Below, one piece after another: positions 29,201-37,533 of a stretch of DNA of 64,000 nt. A program made the position numbers and the translations under genes. The notes beneath the pieces are model-generated. The model worked only from the letters and a program-made list of their open reading frames with translations, was not told the DNA's origin and did no database searches. Positions within the stretch are counted from its first letter, which is position 1. Each line of letters opens with the position of its first letter. Source of the stretch: Nocardia nova SH22a (GTDB lineage: Bacteria; Actinomycetota; Actinomycetes; Mycobacteriales; Mycobacteriaceae); the NCBI RefSeq assembly GCF_000523235.1, contig NZ_CP006850.1, forward strand, positions 5,828,001 through 5,892,000. Reading direction: 5' to 3'.

Positions 29201-30365
29201 GGTTCCCGCTCCGGATTTCGCCGAGGCGGCCCTGGCCCGGCTCACCGCCCGGGCCGAGCCGCTGCGCACCGGTCTCGCGCGGGAACTGACGGCGCTGGCC
29301 GGGACGCCGATCGCCCCGGCCGACCTCGATCCCGCGGCACTGCCGGAACATCTGCGGATGACCTTCGCGGTCGAAGGACCCGACGGCGCGGTCCTCGCCC
29401 GCGGCAAGAGCCTCGCCGCCCTGAAGACCCAGCTGGCACAACAGATTTCCCAGTCGGTGGCCGAGGCCACCAGTGCGGCCGAACGACCACCCGCCACGAG
29501 CTGGACCACCCGGACACTCGGCACGGTGCCGCAGACCATCCGGCGCGAGGTCGGCGGGCAGACCATCACCGGCTATCCCGCACTGGTCAGCGAGGGCGAC
29601 GGCGTCGCGGTGCGGGTGCTGTCCTCACCGGCCGAACAGCGCGCGGCGATGCGAATCGGCACCCGGGCCCTGTTGCTGCGCGAACTGCCGACCGCGCTGC
29701 GGACCGCGACCGCCGGGATGTCGTCCGCCGATCGCCTTGCGCTGAGCCAGAATCCGTACGGATCGCTGGAGGGGCTGATCGAGGACTGCCGCGCCTGCGC
29801 GGCCGACGAACTGGTGGCCGCCCACGGCGGTCCCGTGCGCGGCCCGGAGGAGTTCACTCGGCTGGTCGAACGGGTCCGGCCGCAGTTCGCGGAGACGGTC
29901 GCGCGGGTGCTCGCGCTGGTCGTGCCGATTCTGGCGGCCGCGCACCGGGTGCGCGCGGCCCTGTCCGCCACCACCGATCGCGATATCGCCGACGATGTGC
30001 GCGGGCAGCTCGACGATCTGGTCTTCGACGGTTTCGTCAGTGAATTCGGCAGTGCCCGGCTCCGGGAGATACCGCGCTATCTGCGTGCCGCCGAGGCGCG
30101 ATTGCTCGCCCTGCCCGGATCCGCCGACCGCGATCGGCAGGGCATGGCCGAGTTGGACCGCGTCCACGCGGCGTACACGCGACTGCTCGGCCGACTTCCG
30201 GAATCGCGTCGCGGTACCGCCGATGTCACCGGGATCTGGTGGATGATCGAGGAATTGCGGGTGAGCCTGTTCGCACAGCAACTCGGAACTCCCCATCCGG
30301 TGTCGGCCAAGCGAATCATCAAGGCGATGGACGGAATCGGCGCGGCACCGGCCCGGCCGCGCTGA
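26250..30365 (+). CDS. hrpA: ATP-dependent RNA helicase HrpA
   Basis: About 1371 residues from ATG 26250 (the frame opens at 26184; the inner start fits the family N-terminus TRELRARLTDL). DEAH-box helicase: Walker A GATGSGKTTQIPK, QPRRLAARTVA, DEAHERSLNIDFLLGYL, ITSATIDPELF, then NVAETSLTVPGI and the QRSGRCGR motif VI. Helicase-associated and OB-like domains follow, and the long C-terminal DUF3418 region typical of HrpA. Acts on structured RNA; in E. coli it is linked to mRNA processing and stalled-ribosome rescue. Adjacent convergent nrdR begins immediately after the stop. Confidence 0.93.
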   Translation: MTSTAARTRELRARLTDLTLRDEHRLRRRLDKARSDEELERLDREIGQASGRIEARRAAVPAIRYPEQLPVSAHRDDIAAAIAAHQVVIVAGATGSGKTTQIPKICLELGRGVRGTIGHTQPRRLAARTVAERIAAELDTELGDVVGYTVRFTDQASDRTLVKLMTDGILLAEIQRDRLLRRYDTIIIDEAHERSLNIDFLLGYLRSLLPKRPDLKVIITSATIDPELFARHFADPTTGEPAPIVEVSGRSYPVEIRYRPLAPEMSATRDDDELGSDATPRGVSRSAAAEARDQTDAIGDAVRELLAEGDGDVLVFLSGEREIRDTADALRDLRLPRTEILPLYARLSAAEQHRVFQSHTGRRVVLATNVAETSLTVPGIRYVVDPGTARISRYSMRTKVQRLPIEPISQASARQRSGRCGRVADGICIRLYSEDDFDSRPTFTEPEILRTNLAAVILQMTALGLGDIESFPFVEPPDRRAIRDGIALLLELGALGRNVTESAPGRGRRRRGRGEAAAVTDGRVHAPESGEDLALTPVGRQMAQLPVDPRMARMLVAAEAGGCLAEVLVIVAALSIQDVRERPAEFQQAADTKHARFAVGGSDFLAYLRLWDYLRGKRKSLSANQFRRMCRDEFLHYLRIREWQDLQGQLRTITRGLGWTASDSIGTRDDSQAPDGEVAPPIPNGDAVHRALLAGMLSHIGVREAESREFLGARGAKFMIFPGSGLAKKPPRWVMAAELVETSRLWGRMAARIEPEWAEQLAGDLVKRSYSEPHWSSKRGAAMAYERVTLYGIPLVTQRRIDFGRIDPQLSRELFIRHALVQGEWQTRHRFFQRNRDLLEDVADLEHRARRRDILVDDQVLFDFYDARVPADVVSVRHFDSWWRKAESADPDLLDFSAATVVNAAAATLDPAAYPDSWRQGELSFPLTYQFEPGQADDGVTVHVPVAQLAHVRAVGFDWLVPGMRAELAAALIKTLPKQLRRSVVPAPDFAEAALARLTARAEPLRTGLARELTALAGTPIAPADLDPAALPEHLRMTFAVEGPDGAVLARGKSLAALKTQLAQQISQSVAEATSAAERPPATSWTTRTLGTVPQTIRREVGGQTITGYPALVSEGDGVAVRVLSSPAEQRAAMRIGTRALLLRELPTALRTATAGMSSADRLALSQNPYGSLEGLIEDCRACAADELVAAHGGPVRGPEEFTRLVERVRPQFAETVARVLALVVPILAAAHRVRAALSATTDRDIADDVRGQLDDLVFDGFVSEFGSARLREIPRYLRAAEARLLALPGSADRDRQGMAELDRVHAAYTRLLGRLPESRRGTADVTGIWWMIEELRVSLFAQQLGTPHPVSAKRIIKAMDGIGAAPARPR

Positions 30366-30842
30366 TCAGTCCGCGCTCGCCGCGACCGACCGCTCGGTGC
30401 GATGCCTGCGCAGATCGGCGATCTCGCGTTCGAAATCGTCGGCGGAGCTGAAGGACCGATAGACCGAGGCGAAACGCAGATAGGCGACCTCGTCGAGATC
30501 ACGCAGCGGTCCGAGAATCGCCAGGCCGACCTCGTGGCTCGGCACCTCGGGAGACCCCTTCGCGCGCACCGCGTCCTCGACCTGCTGGGCCAGCAGGTTC
30601 AGGGCGTCGTCGTCGACCTCGCGTCCCTGACAGGCGCGGCTCACACCGCGAATGACCTTCTCCCGGCTGAACGGTTCGGTGACTCCACTGCGTTTGACGA
30701 CCGACAGGATCGCCGTCTCGACGGTGGTGAAGCGCCGCCCACACTGCGGACAGGCGCGACGGCGCCTGATCGCGCTACCTTCCTCGGCCTCACGCGAGTC
30801 GACCACCCGCGAATCCGGGTGCCGACAGTACGGGCAATGCAT
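30366..30842 (-). CDS. nrdR: Transcriptional repressor NrdR
   Basis: 158 residues from ATG 30842 with AAAGGA upstream. Zinc ribbon with four cysteines ([15 protein letters not shown] ... [12 protein letters not shown]) followed by an ATP-cone ([20 protein letters not shown]). NrdR senses ATP/dATP and represses ribonucleotide reductase operons through NrdR boxes. As in mycobacteria it sits next to a LysM gene and lexA. No NrdR box or nrd gene is seen here. Confidence 0.97.
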   Translation of the reverse strand: MHCPYCRHPDSRVVDSREAEEGSAIRRRRACPQCGRRFTTVETAILSVVKRSGVTEPFSREKVIRGVSRACQGREVDDDALNLLAQQVEDAVRAKGSPEVPSHEVGLAILGPLRDLDEVAYLRFASVYRSFSSADDFEREIADLRRHRTERSVAASAD

Positions 30843-31026
30843 CCGGGATCCTTTGTCGATGCTTGCGTCGGTACGTGTTGAGCCGCCACTTTCGACCGGA
30901 CGGTCGGCAGGTGCGAACTCGATACGTATGTCCTGAGCTTTTCCAGGATACCCGGACCGCGATCCCCACGGCCCATGCGGACCCGGCGCCCGCCCGCTCA
31001 GGCCGCCGATAGCCACCGACCGGGCG

Positions 31027-31518
31027 TCACGACGCGGGGACCAGCAGGGTGCGCCCGGTGGCGACCTCGGCGCCACGTAGGCCGTTCAGATCCACGATGC
31101 GCGCGACGGTGTCGCGCACCGGCTTCGCGGGCGCCACCCGTTGCGCCACCTCCGACAGCGATTCCCCCGGTTGCACCTGAACCGTCTGCGTGGCGGCCGG
31201 GGGTTCCACGCTGCGGACGTGCGCGATGCCGATCAGGCCGCACACCGCGACGGCGGTGATGAGAGCGGTGGCGGCCAGTGTCGCCAGACCCGCGCGGGCT
31301 CGCTCCACCCGTTGCAGCGGATGCGAGCCACGGGGCAGCCGCGCGACCGAGACCCCGTCGTAGCCAACGGCATCCGACGGGCGGCGCGCACCGGACGGGC
31401 GTCGGGAATCGGTGCGGGGCGCCGCGGCGCGCACCGGACGGGTGGTACGGACCGGGCGCTCGTCGGCCGAGCCGAACCGGATGTCGATCGTGCTGAATTC
31501 TTCGACCGCGGTACGCAT
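31027..31518 (-). CDS. LysM membrane protein of the SOS locus (Rv2719c/ChiZ-like)
   Basis: 163 residues from ATG 31518, with GGAGGTCGTCAG upstream. Basic cytoplasmic N-terminus (~75 residues), one membrane helix ([20 protein letters not shown]), then a C-terminal extracytoplasmic LysM domain ([16 protein letters not shown] ... IVDLNGL ... GRTLLVPAS). LysM binds peptidoglycan. Position divergent from lexA across SOS boxes matches M. tuberculosis Rv2719c, a DNA-damage-induced protein that interferes with cell division, so a division-arrest role like SulA is likely. Confidence 0.87.
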   Translation of the reverse strand: MRTAVEEFSTIDIRFGSADERPVRTTRPVRAAAPRTDSRRPSGARRPSDAVGYDGVSVARLPRGSHPLQRVERARAGLATLAATALITAVAVCGLIGIAHVRSVEPPAATQTVQVQPGESLSEVAQRVAPAKPVRDTVARIVDLNGLRGAEVATGRTLLVPAS

Positions 31519-31575
31519 CTGACGACCTCCAGGAGGATGTGCGGAGTGGATCACCGTGTGGGAGCTGGGGCGTAT

Positions 31576-31591
31576 TCGATCATATGTTCTA
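31576..31591. promoter_or_regulatory. SOS box, degenerate, lexA/LysM region
   Basis: TCGATCATATGTTCTA, close to the actinobacterial LexA site TCGAAC-N4-GTTCGA. Shares its last base with the next box. Confidence 0.65.
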
Positions 31592-31606
31592 CGAACTGAT
31601 GTTCGA
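31591..31606. promoter_or_regulatory. SOS box, strong, lexA/LysM region
   Basis: ACGAACTGATGTTCGA, one mismatch from the LexA consensus TCGAAC-N4-GTTCGA. Lies about 75 bases upstream of the LysM gene start. Confidence 0.9.
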
Positions 31607-31654
31607 TTTTCTACCACGCCGGGGCGACAAAGTCATCAGCCACGCCGACATACG

Positions 31655-31670
31655 TCGAACAGATGTTTGA
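31655..31670. promoter_or_regulatory. SOS box proximal to lexA
   Basis: TCGAACAGATGTTTGA, one mismatch from the LexA consensus, 91 bases upstream of the lexA GTG start: probable autoregulatory operator. Confidence 0.92.
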
Positions 31671-31760
31671 AACCTGAGCGTGGTCGGACTACATTCGAAC
31701 CACGCGAACCGGCGGCGCCGGCACGAACCGACAGACATCCACGAACGGAGGACGGCGAGC

Positions 31761-32531
31761 GTGAGCGAACGTACGGTGGTCGGAAAAGAGGGGGCGGCCG
31801 CGAACGGCTCGGCCTCCTCCGGCGGTGCCCCGGCACCCGCCGGTGACACCGAATCCCCCGGCACCGGTGCGGATCTCACCGTCCGCCAGCGCAAGGTGCT
31901 CGAGGTCATCCGGACCTCGGTGAACGAACGCGGTTATCCCCCGAGCATCCGCGAGATCGGCGATGCGGTCGGATTGACGTCCACGTCGTCGGTCGCCCAT
32001 CAGCTGCGCGCGCTCGAACGCAAGGGATATCTGCGCCGCGACCCCAACCGGCCGCGCGCGGTCGATGTCCGCGGTCTCGACGAGACGGCGATCCGCGCCA
32101 CCGGCGGCGCGCCGGGCCTGCGGGCCGTGGCCGCCGAGCCGGACGAGGCCACCCCGATCCCGACCTACGTCCCGATCCTGGGGCGGATCGCGGCCGGTGG
32201 GCCGATCCTCGCCGAACAGGCCGTCGAGGACGTCTTCCCGCTGCCGCGCGAACTGGTCGGCGAGGGTTCACTGTTCCTGTTGAAGGTCGTCGGTGAATCG
32301 ATGGTCGACGCGGCCATCTGCGACGGGGACTGGGTGGTGGTGCGTCAGCAGAACGTCGCCGACAACGGCGATATCGTGGCCGCCATGATCGAGGGCGAGG
32401 CCACGGTCAAGACGTTCAAACGCACCGGCGACCAGGTCTGGCTGATGCCCCACAATCCGCTGTTCGAACCCATCGACGGTAACGACGCCCAGGTGCTCGG
32501 CAAGGTCGTCACGGTCATCCGCAAGATCTGA
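31761..32531 (+). CDS. lexA: SOS repressor LexA
   Basis: 256 residues from GTG 31761 with GGAGGA upstream; the frame opens earlier but without a better start. Low-complexity N-terminal ~38 residues, then a winged helix ([33 protein letters not shown]) and a C-terminal autoprotease. Cleavage site Ala145-Gly146 (GRIAAGGP), nucleophile Ser180 (VVGESMVDA), general base Lys217 ([10 protein letters not shown]). RecA filaments trigger self-cleavage on DNA damage. Controls itself and the divergent LysM gene through the boxes at 31576-31670. Confidence 0.98.
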   Translation: MSERTVVGKEGAAANGSASSGGAPAPAGDTESPGTGADLTVRQRKVLEVIRTSVNERGYPPSIREIGDAVGLTSTSSVAHQLRALERKGYLRRDPNRPRAVDVRGLDETAIRATGGAPGLRAVAAEPDEATPIPTYVPILGRIAAGGPILAEQAVEDVFPLPRELVGEGSLFLLKVVGESMVDAAICDGDWVVVRQQNVADNGDIVAAMIEGEATVKTFKRTGDQVWLMPHNPLFEPIDGNDAQVLGKVVTVIRKI

Positions 32532-32543
32532 GCGGCGGACCGG

Positions 32544-33530
32544 TCAGCGCCGGAACCGGTCGCGCAGCACGGGATCGTTCTCCCACCACAACCCGCTCTG
32601 AATCGGCTCCTCCGCAGGCGTTTTCGCGGCGGCGGAGCCGACCGGGGCGGGACGAGGAGCCGCCGAATCCTGTTCGGCGGCATCGAGTTCGGCGTCCATG
32701 CGGGCGGCGTTGCGGCGTTCGTCGGCGGCCCAGGAGCGCATCAGCGTGAGCAGGTACGGCAGCCCCAGCACATCACCGAGTACCCAGATGATGCCCGCGG
32801 CGATGATCTGATCCATCCGCAGATCCGGTCCCCAGGTCCGGCCCACCTCGGTGTAATAGCCGACGGCGACCAGCGGCCCGAACCAGAGCACCAGGCCCAG
32901 AACACCGTCGGCCAGTGACTCGAACACGGTGATGACCAGCGAGACGGCCTGCGAATAGCGGTGCGGCACCGGATCGGTCTGCAGCCGCGAGTAGAAGTAC
33001 ACGAATCCGATGGCCACCAGCAGCAGGCGGGTGAGCGCGTCGGTCACCCCGTTGCGCAGCACGGCCTCGTACCAGGGTGTCAGCACCAGCAGCCAGGGCG
33101 TGGCCAGCATCGCCATCGACGGCACCAGCGGAAAGGTGAGGGCACGGGCGGGCGCCGATCCCAGGACCCGTTCGAGCCGGGCGCGGCCGATCGGCCCGAG
33201 CGCGTCCCGCAGCAGCGTCACCGGCCGCCCGGCGGCGAGCCCGAACGGCACCACGTACAGCAGCAGCAATATCTGCAGTGCCCGCACCCAGAACAACGTG
33301 TCGGAATAGACGCCGATGACGCTGATCCCGGTCAGCAGCCAGATTCCCAGGCCGACCACACCGAAGACACCGCCGCGGCCCGCGGATTCGGTCGTCCCGT
33401 TCCGCCGCGCGCGGCGGCGGGCCAGTCCGTAGCCTGCCGCCAGGGCGGCGGTCACCACGACGACCGAGGTGTCCCAGCGCCAGGCGTCGACCACCGAGTG
33501 CACGGTCAGAGGCGTGTCAGTCCATCCCAC
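32544..33530 (-). CDS. Cytochrome c oxidase assembly protein, CtaG (caa3) family
   Basis: 328 residues from GTG 33530 (VGWTDTPLTVHSVVDAWRWD). Seven hydrophobic helices, with SVVVVTAALAAGYGLA first, and conserved family features GISVIGVYSDTLFWVRALQ, the histidine-poor LLLLYVVPFGLAAGRPV, ATPWLLVLTPWYE and LWFGPLVAVGYY. The cytoplasmic tail from ~residue 270 is charged and Ala/Pro-rich. The caa3-type CtaG family is tied to insertion of copper into cytochrome oxidase; many actinobacterial members are uncharacterised. Convergent with lexA, 12 bases away. Confidence 0.82.
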   Translation of the reverse strand: MGWTDTPLTVHSVVDAWRWDTSVVVVTAALAAGYGLARRRARRNGTTESAGRGGVFGVVGLGIWLLTGISVIGVYSDTLFWVRALQILLLLYVVPFGLAAGRPVTLLRDALGPIGRARLERVLGSAPARALTFPLVPSMAMLATPWLLVLTPWYEAVLRNGVTDALTRLLLVAIGFVYFYSRLQTDPVPHRYSQAVSLVITVFESLADGVLGLVLWFGPLVAVGYYTEVGRTWGPDLRMDQIIAAGIIWVLGDVLGLPYLLTLMRSWAADERRNAARMDAELDAAEQDSAAPRPAPVGSAAAKTPAEEPIQSGLWWENDPVLRDRFRR

Positions 33531-33589
33531 GGCAGTCAGTATCCACCGCCGATTCCGCGGCGTTCGCGCCGGTCGGAGTGGGTGTCCGG

Positions 33590-34570
33590 TTAATTCCGAA
33601 TATCGCTTTCGCGGGCGGCGTGGTGCGATGGGGTGCAGTGGGCGCCCGGCCCCGCGCCGAGTTCGATCAGTTCGGGTTGCGCGTGGTCGACCTGCAGGGT
33701 GGCATGTTCGATGTGATGGTCGGCCGCGAGCCACCGCGCCAGATCCTGGCGGACCGCGTGACAATCACGCCCGGGCTCGACCAGGATGTGCGCCGAGAGC
33801 GCCGGCGACCCGGAGGTGATCTCCCAGATGTGCAGATCGTGGACCTCGACCACACCGTCGCGGGCGGCCATTCCGGTCCCCACCGCCGACGGATCGATAT
33901 CGGCGGGCGCCGCCTCGAGGAAGATCCGGCTGGATGCCCGCACCAGGCCCACACCGGCCTTCACCATCAGCGCGACCACGATCAGCGTCGCGATGGCGTC
34001 GGCGCGTTCGAATCCGGTGGTCATGACGATCAACCCGGCCACGGCGGTGGCGACGAAGGCGTACAGATCGGTGAGGATGTGCTGGAAAGCTCCCTCGACA
34101 TTGAGGCTGGTTCGATTCGCCCGCGAAATCATCCAGGTCGCAGCGAGATTCACGACCACGCCCACCAGCGCCGTCACCAGCACCAGCCCGCCGGTGACCG
34201 CGGGCGGCTCGATCAGCCGTCGGACCGCCTCGTACAGCAGCCAGGCCGACAGCACCAGCAGGGTGAGGCCGTTGGCCTGCGCGGACAGGATCTCGACCCG
34301 CTTCCAGCCGAAGGTCATCCGCCCCGCCGGCGGCCGGGCGGCCAGGCGAATCGCCCACAGCGCCAACGCGATCGAGGCGGCATCGGTGAGCATGTGCGCG
34401 GCATCCGACAGCAGCGCCAGCGATCCGGCGAGGACACCCACCACCACCTCGCCGAGAAGGAAGGCCACGATCACCGCGAGCGCACCGACCAGCCAGCGCC
34501 GATCGCTGCCGGGAGCCGCGTGCGCATGACCGTGCGCATGCCCCGGGCCGTGTGCGTGTCCGGCACCCAT
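33590..34570 (-). CDS. Cation diffusion facilitator (zinc/cadmium exporter)
   Basis: 326 residues from ATG 34570, GGAGAGGAG upstream. N-terminal His-rich tract (GHAHGPGHAHGHAHA) that probably buffers metal, six membrane helices with the transport-site residues HMLTDAASIALALWA (HxxxD in helix II) and HILTDLYAFVATAV (HxxxD in helix V), and a cytoplasmic ferredoxin-like domain (VEVHDLHIWEITSG). ZitB/CzcD-like: exports Zn2+ or Cd2+ in exchange for protons. An imperfect dyad 42 bases upstream looks like an operator for a metal sensor; no sensor gene is adjacent. Confidence 0.92.
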   Translation of the reverse strand: MGAGHAHGPGHAHGHAHAAPGSDRRWLVGALAVIVAFLLGEVVVGVLAGSLALLSDAAHMLTDAASIALALWAIRLAARPPAGRMTFGWKRVEILSAQANGLTLLVLSAWLLYEAVRRLIEPPAVTGGLVLVTALVGVVVNLAATWMISRANRTSLNVEGAFQHILTDLYAFVATAVAGLIVMTTGFERADAIATLIVVALMVKAGVGLVRASSRIFLEAAPADIDPSAVGTGMAARDGVVEVHDLHIWEITSGSPALSAHILVEPGRDCHAVRQDLARWLAADHHIEHATLQVDHAQPELIELGAGPGAHCTPSHHAARESDIRN

Positions 34571-34882
34571 ATGCGAGCACTCCTCTCCGTCGCCGATCGA
34601 TCGCCATCATATGCACACATCACTATGTATGCAATATCGTCGCCGGTGGCGTCCGCCCGGACCCGCACCGGCGTCCGGAACTCCACCCGGGCACCGGACT
34701 CGCATTCCGATAACAGATTGCGAAGGCGTCGCGAATTACGGCGGTGTCGATTCTTTTCCACATTCCGGGAACATTCACGATCTGAAACGCCCGAATAGCA
34801 CCGGATTCACTACGGTCCCGCACAATACGGTACGGTATAGACAATCCCAGTTTGCTCCGTGTCAGTGCGAAAGGGCTCGATC
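34571..34882. other. Divergent region between the CDF exporter and lsr2
   Basis: No gene. Noticeably richer in A/T than the surrounding DNA. It contains the dyad at 34612-34633 and, nearer lsr2, a -10-like TATAGAC at 34836-34842; I could not define a -35 box. Confidence 0.5.
34612..34633. promoter_or_regulatory. Operator-like dyad upstream of the CDF exporter
   Basis: TGCACACAT-CACT-ATGTATGCA: 9-bp arms with one mismatch, flanked by ATA on both sides. The form resembles ArsR/SmtB-type metal-sensor sites. Confidence 0.55.
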
Positions 34883-35221
34883 ATGGCCAAGAAAGTCACC
34901 GTCACACTCATCGATGATTACGACGGGAAGTCCAAAGCGGATGAGACCGTGCAGTTCTCGATCGATGGTGTGGCGTATGAAATCGACCTGTCGACATTGA
35001 ACGCCGGGAAGCTGCGCGGAGCGCTCGAGCCCTGGACGGAAAAGGCTCGCAAGGTCGGCCGGTTGAAGGCCGCCACCGGCACCCGCGCGAAGTCCGCGGC
35101 GGACCGCGAACAGACCGTGGCGATCCGGGAATGGGCCAAGAAACACGGCTATAACGTCTCCGCCCGCGGTCGCATTTCCTCCGAGGTTGTCGCGGCCTAT
35201 CACAAAGCGAGCAACAAGTAG
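34883..35221 (+). CDS. lsr2: Lsr2-family nucleoid-associated protein
   Basis: 112 residues from ATG 34883 with GAAAGGGC upstream (the GTG 24 bases earlier would add eight residues atypical for the family). N-terminal oligomerisation domain (MAKKVTVTLIDDYDGKSKADETV), a variable linker, and the C-terminal DNA-binding helix pair (IREWAKKHGYNVSARGRISSEVVAAYHKA) with the RGR minor-groove motif. Functional analogue of H-NS: binds AT-rich DNA and silences acquired genes. Ends at a very strong terminator, so transcribed alone. Confidence 0.95.
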   Translation: MAKKVTVTLIDDYDGKSKADETVQFSIDGVAYEIDLSTLNAGKLRGALEPWTEKARKVGRLKAATGTRAKSAADREQTVAIREWAKKHGYNVSARGRISSEVVAAYHKASNK

Positions 35222-35266
35222 CCGGTATCCGATCTTTACCGGAGCCGATCACATAAGCAGTGGGAG

Positions 35267-35309
35267 CGGGCCCGCAAGATCACGACACACTCGTGATCTT
35301 GCGGGCCCG
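35267..35309 (+). terminator. Strong intrinsic terminator after lsr2
   Basis: Perfect 19-bp stem (left arm begins CGGGCCCGCAAG, right arm ends CTTGCGGGCCCG) with a CACAC loop, followed by TTTCG. The longest perfect hairpin in the window. Confidence 0.9.
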
Positions 35310-35395
35310 TTTCGCACGGTAACCTGGTTCTCTGGTTCGGCGTCGTGCCGTACCCGCAAGTCGCTGGGAGCAGTTCCGAGGCGGGGTTGGTGTAC

Positions 35396-36691
35396 ATGAC
35401 AGGGGAATCCGGAATCGGTGAGCTGGCGCGGCGATGGCGTATCGCCGTCGCCGATACCGGCTTCGTCCCCATGTCGATGCACGAGCTCGAACAGCTGCTG
35501 ACGGGTCTGCTCCGGCAGCTGATCGCGGTCGCCCGCGACGAGCCGTTCGATCCCGCACCGGCCGCCGCCGTCGGCGCCGCGCTGGTCCGCGCCAATCTCA
35601 CCGATCCGCAGGTCCTGGCCCGCTCCACCACGACCCTCGCCGAGCTGGCCACCACCTGGTTTCCGCCGGGTGACCGGATCATCGCCGCGCTGGGCGAGAT
35701 GGCCCGGGGATATACCGAGGAATTACTCGCGACCCGCGCACGCCATCAGGAAATGCTGCACGCCGCGATGGCGGAGGCCCGCAATGCGGCGGAGGCGCGA
35801 TTCCGGATCGTATTCGACAACGCCGCGATCGCCATCGGTATCGGGGACGCCGAGGGCCGGGTGGTGGACCTCAATCCGGCGATGGCGGCGATGCTGGGCG
35901 TCCCCCGCGAGTATCTGCTCGAGCACGGGATCGCCGAACTGATTCACCCCGACGACCGGCCGGAATTGCGGCGGCGGGTGATCGATCTCCTGCGCACCGG
36001 CACCGGCACGGTGCGCACGGAATTGCGTTATCCACGGCCGGAGGGGGTACAGGGCTGGGCCACCTGGGCGATCACCCTGGTTCCGGAGCTGGGCGGGCGT
36101 GCGCCCTATCTGCTGGTGGTCGGCGAGGACACGACCCAGCGCCGGGAATTGCAGGCCGAATTGCATCGGCAGGCCCGGCACGACCCGCTCACGGCGCTGC
36201 CGAATCGACGGCAATTGGTGGAGGTGCTGTCGGATATCGGCGCCGACGCGGGACCACACGACCGCATCGGCCTGTGTTTCATCGATTTGGACGGGTTCAA
36301 ATCGGTCAACGACACCTATGGCCACGGTGCGGGTGACCGCTTGCTGACGGCGGTCGCGGACCGGCTCGCGGCGGCGGCGCCCGGGGTGCTGCTGGCCCGC
36401 GTCGGCGGCGACGAATTCGTCGCCCTGATCCGCCCGCCGTGCGATACCGACCGCATCGCCGAGGTCGCCGAACAATTGTTGGATGCCCTGGCCGAGCCGC
36501 TGCCGGTCGACGGTCGTGATCTGATGATCTCGGCGTGTATCGGCGCGATCGTCACCCTGGTGGCGGGCGCCGACGCCGAACTGCTTCTCGACGCGGCGGA
36601 CGCCGGTCTCTACCGGGCCAAGGCGACCGGGCGCAACCGCTGGGTCCTCCATTCGGCCGATGTTCCGGCTCGGGTCCGCGGCCTAGGATGA
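35396..36691 (+). CDS. PAS-GGDEF diguanylate cyclase-like sensor
   Basis: 431 residues from ATG 35396 (upstream in-frame starts also exist). N-terminal ~130 residues are helical with no recognised domain; then a PAS domain (EARFRIVFDNAAIAIGIGDAEG ... DLNPAMAAMLGV, split here by two segments) with a PAC end; then a GGDEF domain with a canonical active site VGGDEF and metal/substrate residues FIDLDGFKSVND. It should make c-di-GMP from GTP. No membrane helix, so a cytosolic sensor; the PAS ligand is unknown. No EAL domain is attached. Stop and the next start overlap (ATGA), coupling it to a DUF574 methyltransferase. Confidence 0.88.
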   Translation: MTGESGIGELARRWRIAVADTGFVPMSMHELEQLLTGLLRQLIAVARDEPFDPAPAAAVGAALVRANLTDPQVLARSTTTLAELATTWFPPGDRIIAALGEMARGYTEELLATRARHQEMLHAAMAEARNAAEARFRIVFDNAAIAIGIGDAEGRVVDLNPAMAAMLGVPREYLLEHGIAELIHPDDRPELRRRVIDLLRTGTGTVRTELRYPRPEGVQGWATWAITLVPELGGRAPYLLVVGEDTTQRRELQAELHRQARHDPLTALPNRRQLVEVLSDIGADAGPHDRIGLCFIDLDGFKSVNDTYGHGAGDRLLTAVADRLAAAAPGVLLARVGGDEFVALIRPPCDTDRIAEVAEQLLDALAEPLPVDGRDLMISACIGAIVTLVAGADAELLLDAADAGLYRAKATGRNRWVLHSADVPARVRGLG

Positions 36692-37509
36692 ACCCCGTGC
36701 AACCTCTCTTACCCGACTGGGCCGCCGACGACATCGATCCTCAGATCCCCAGTCCGGCACGGGTTTACGACTATCTGCTCGGCGGATTCGCCAATTTCGA
36801 GGTGGATCGGTCGGTGGCCGCGCGCATGATCGAGATCATCCCGGAGGTTCCCCGCACGGCGCGCGCCAATCGAGCGTTCCTGCAGCGGGCGGTCGGTTTC
36901 CTCGCCGCGGCCGGTGTGGACCAGTTCCTCGATCTCGGATCCGGAATTCCGACGGCGGGCAATGTGCACGAAATCGCGCAGCAGGTCCGCCCGGAGACCC
37001 GGATCGTCTACGTCGACATCGATCCGGTCGCGGTGACGATGAGCCGGAAACTGCTGTCCGGCAACCCGTTCGCCAACGCCGTACACGGTGATTTCACCGA
37101 TGTCGACAGGGTGCTCCGGCATCCGCAGGTCCGGGAATTGATCGACTTCGACCGGCCGGTGGCGGTACTGATGGTGTCGATGCTGCATTTCGTCCACGAC
37201 GACGATCTCGCGGCGGCGATGTTCGACCGCCTGCGCGCGACCATCGCCCCGGGCAGCTATGTGGCCCTGTCCCATCTGACCGCCGAGGGGCCGCCCGAGC
37301 AGATGGATCGGATGCTGGCGGTCACCGAGAGTGTCACCGGGCGCGGCGACCGCCTGCGCACCCGGGCGGAGATCCTGGATCTGCTGGGTGAACTGGAATT
37401 GGTGGAACCGGGCCTGGCGTATCTGGCGCGCTGGCGGCCGGACCCGGACGAGGCACAGCCCGAGATCCGCCCGCTCGACGGCTACGCGGCGGTCGCCCGC
37501 AAACGCTGA
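36688..37509 (+). CDS. SAM-dependent methyltransferase, DUF574 family
   Basis: 273 residues; ATG 36688 overlaps the GGDEF gene stop by 4 bases. Family opening SPARVYDYLLGGFANFEVDR, AdoMet loop FLDLGSGIPTAGNVHE, YVDIDPVAV, and MVSMLHFVHDDD. DUF574 (Methyltransf_19) is expanded in actinobacteria, often many copies per genome beside regulators, with no established substrate. A second member is at 44276. Coupling to a c-di-GMP enzyme suggests a regulatory rather than metabolic job, but this is inference. Confidence 0.87.
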   Translation: MNPVQPLLPDWAADDIDPQIPSPARVYDYLLGGFANFEVDRSVAARMIEIIPEVPRTARANRAFLQRAVGFLAAAGVDQFLDLGSGIPTAGNVHEIAQQVRPETRIVYVDIDPVAVTMSRKLLSGNPFANAVHGDFTDVDRVLRHPQVRELIDFDRPVAVLMVSMLHFVHDDDLAAAMFDRLRATIAPGSYVALSHLTAEGPPEQMDRMLAVTESVTGRGDRLRTRAEILDLLGELELVEPGLAYLARWRPDPDEAQPEIRPLDGYAAVARKR

Positions 37510-37533
37510 CCCCCAAACGGGACGGCGCCTCGC

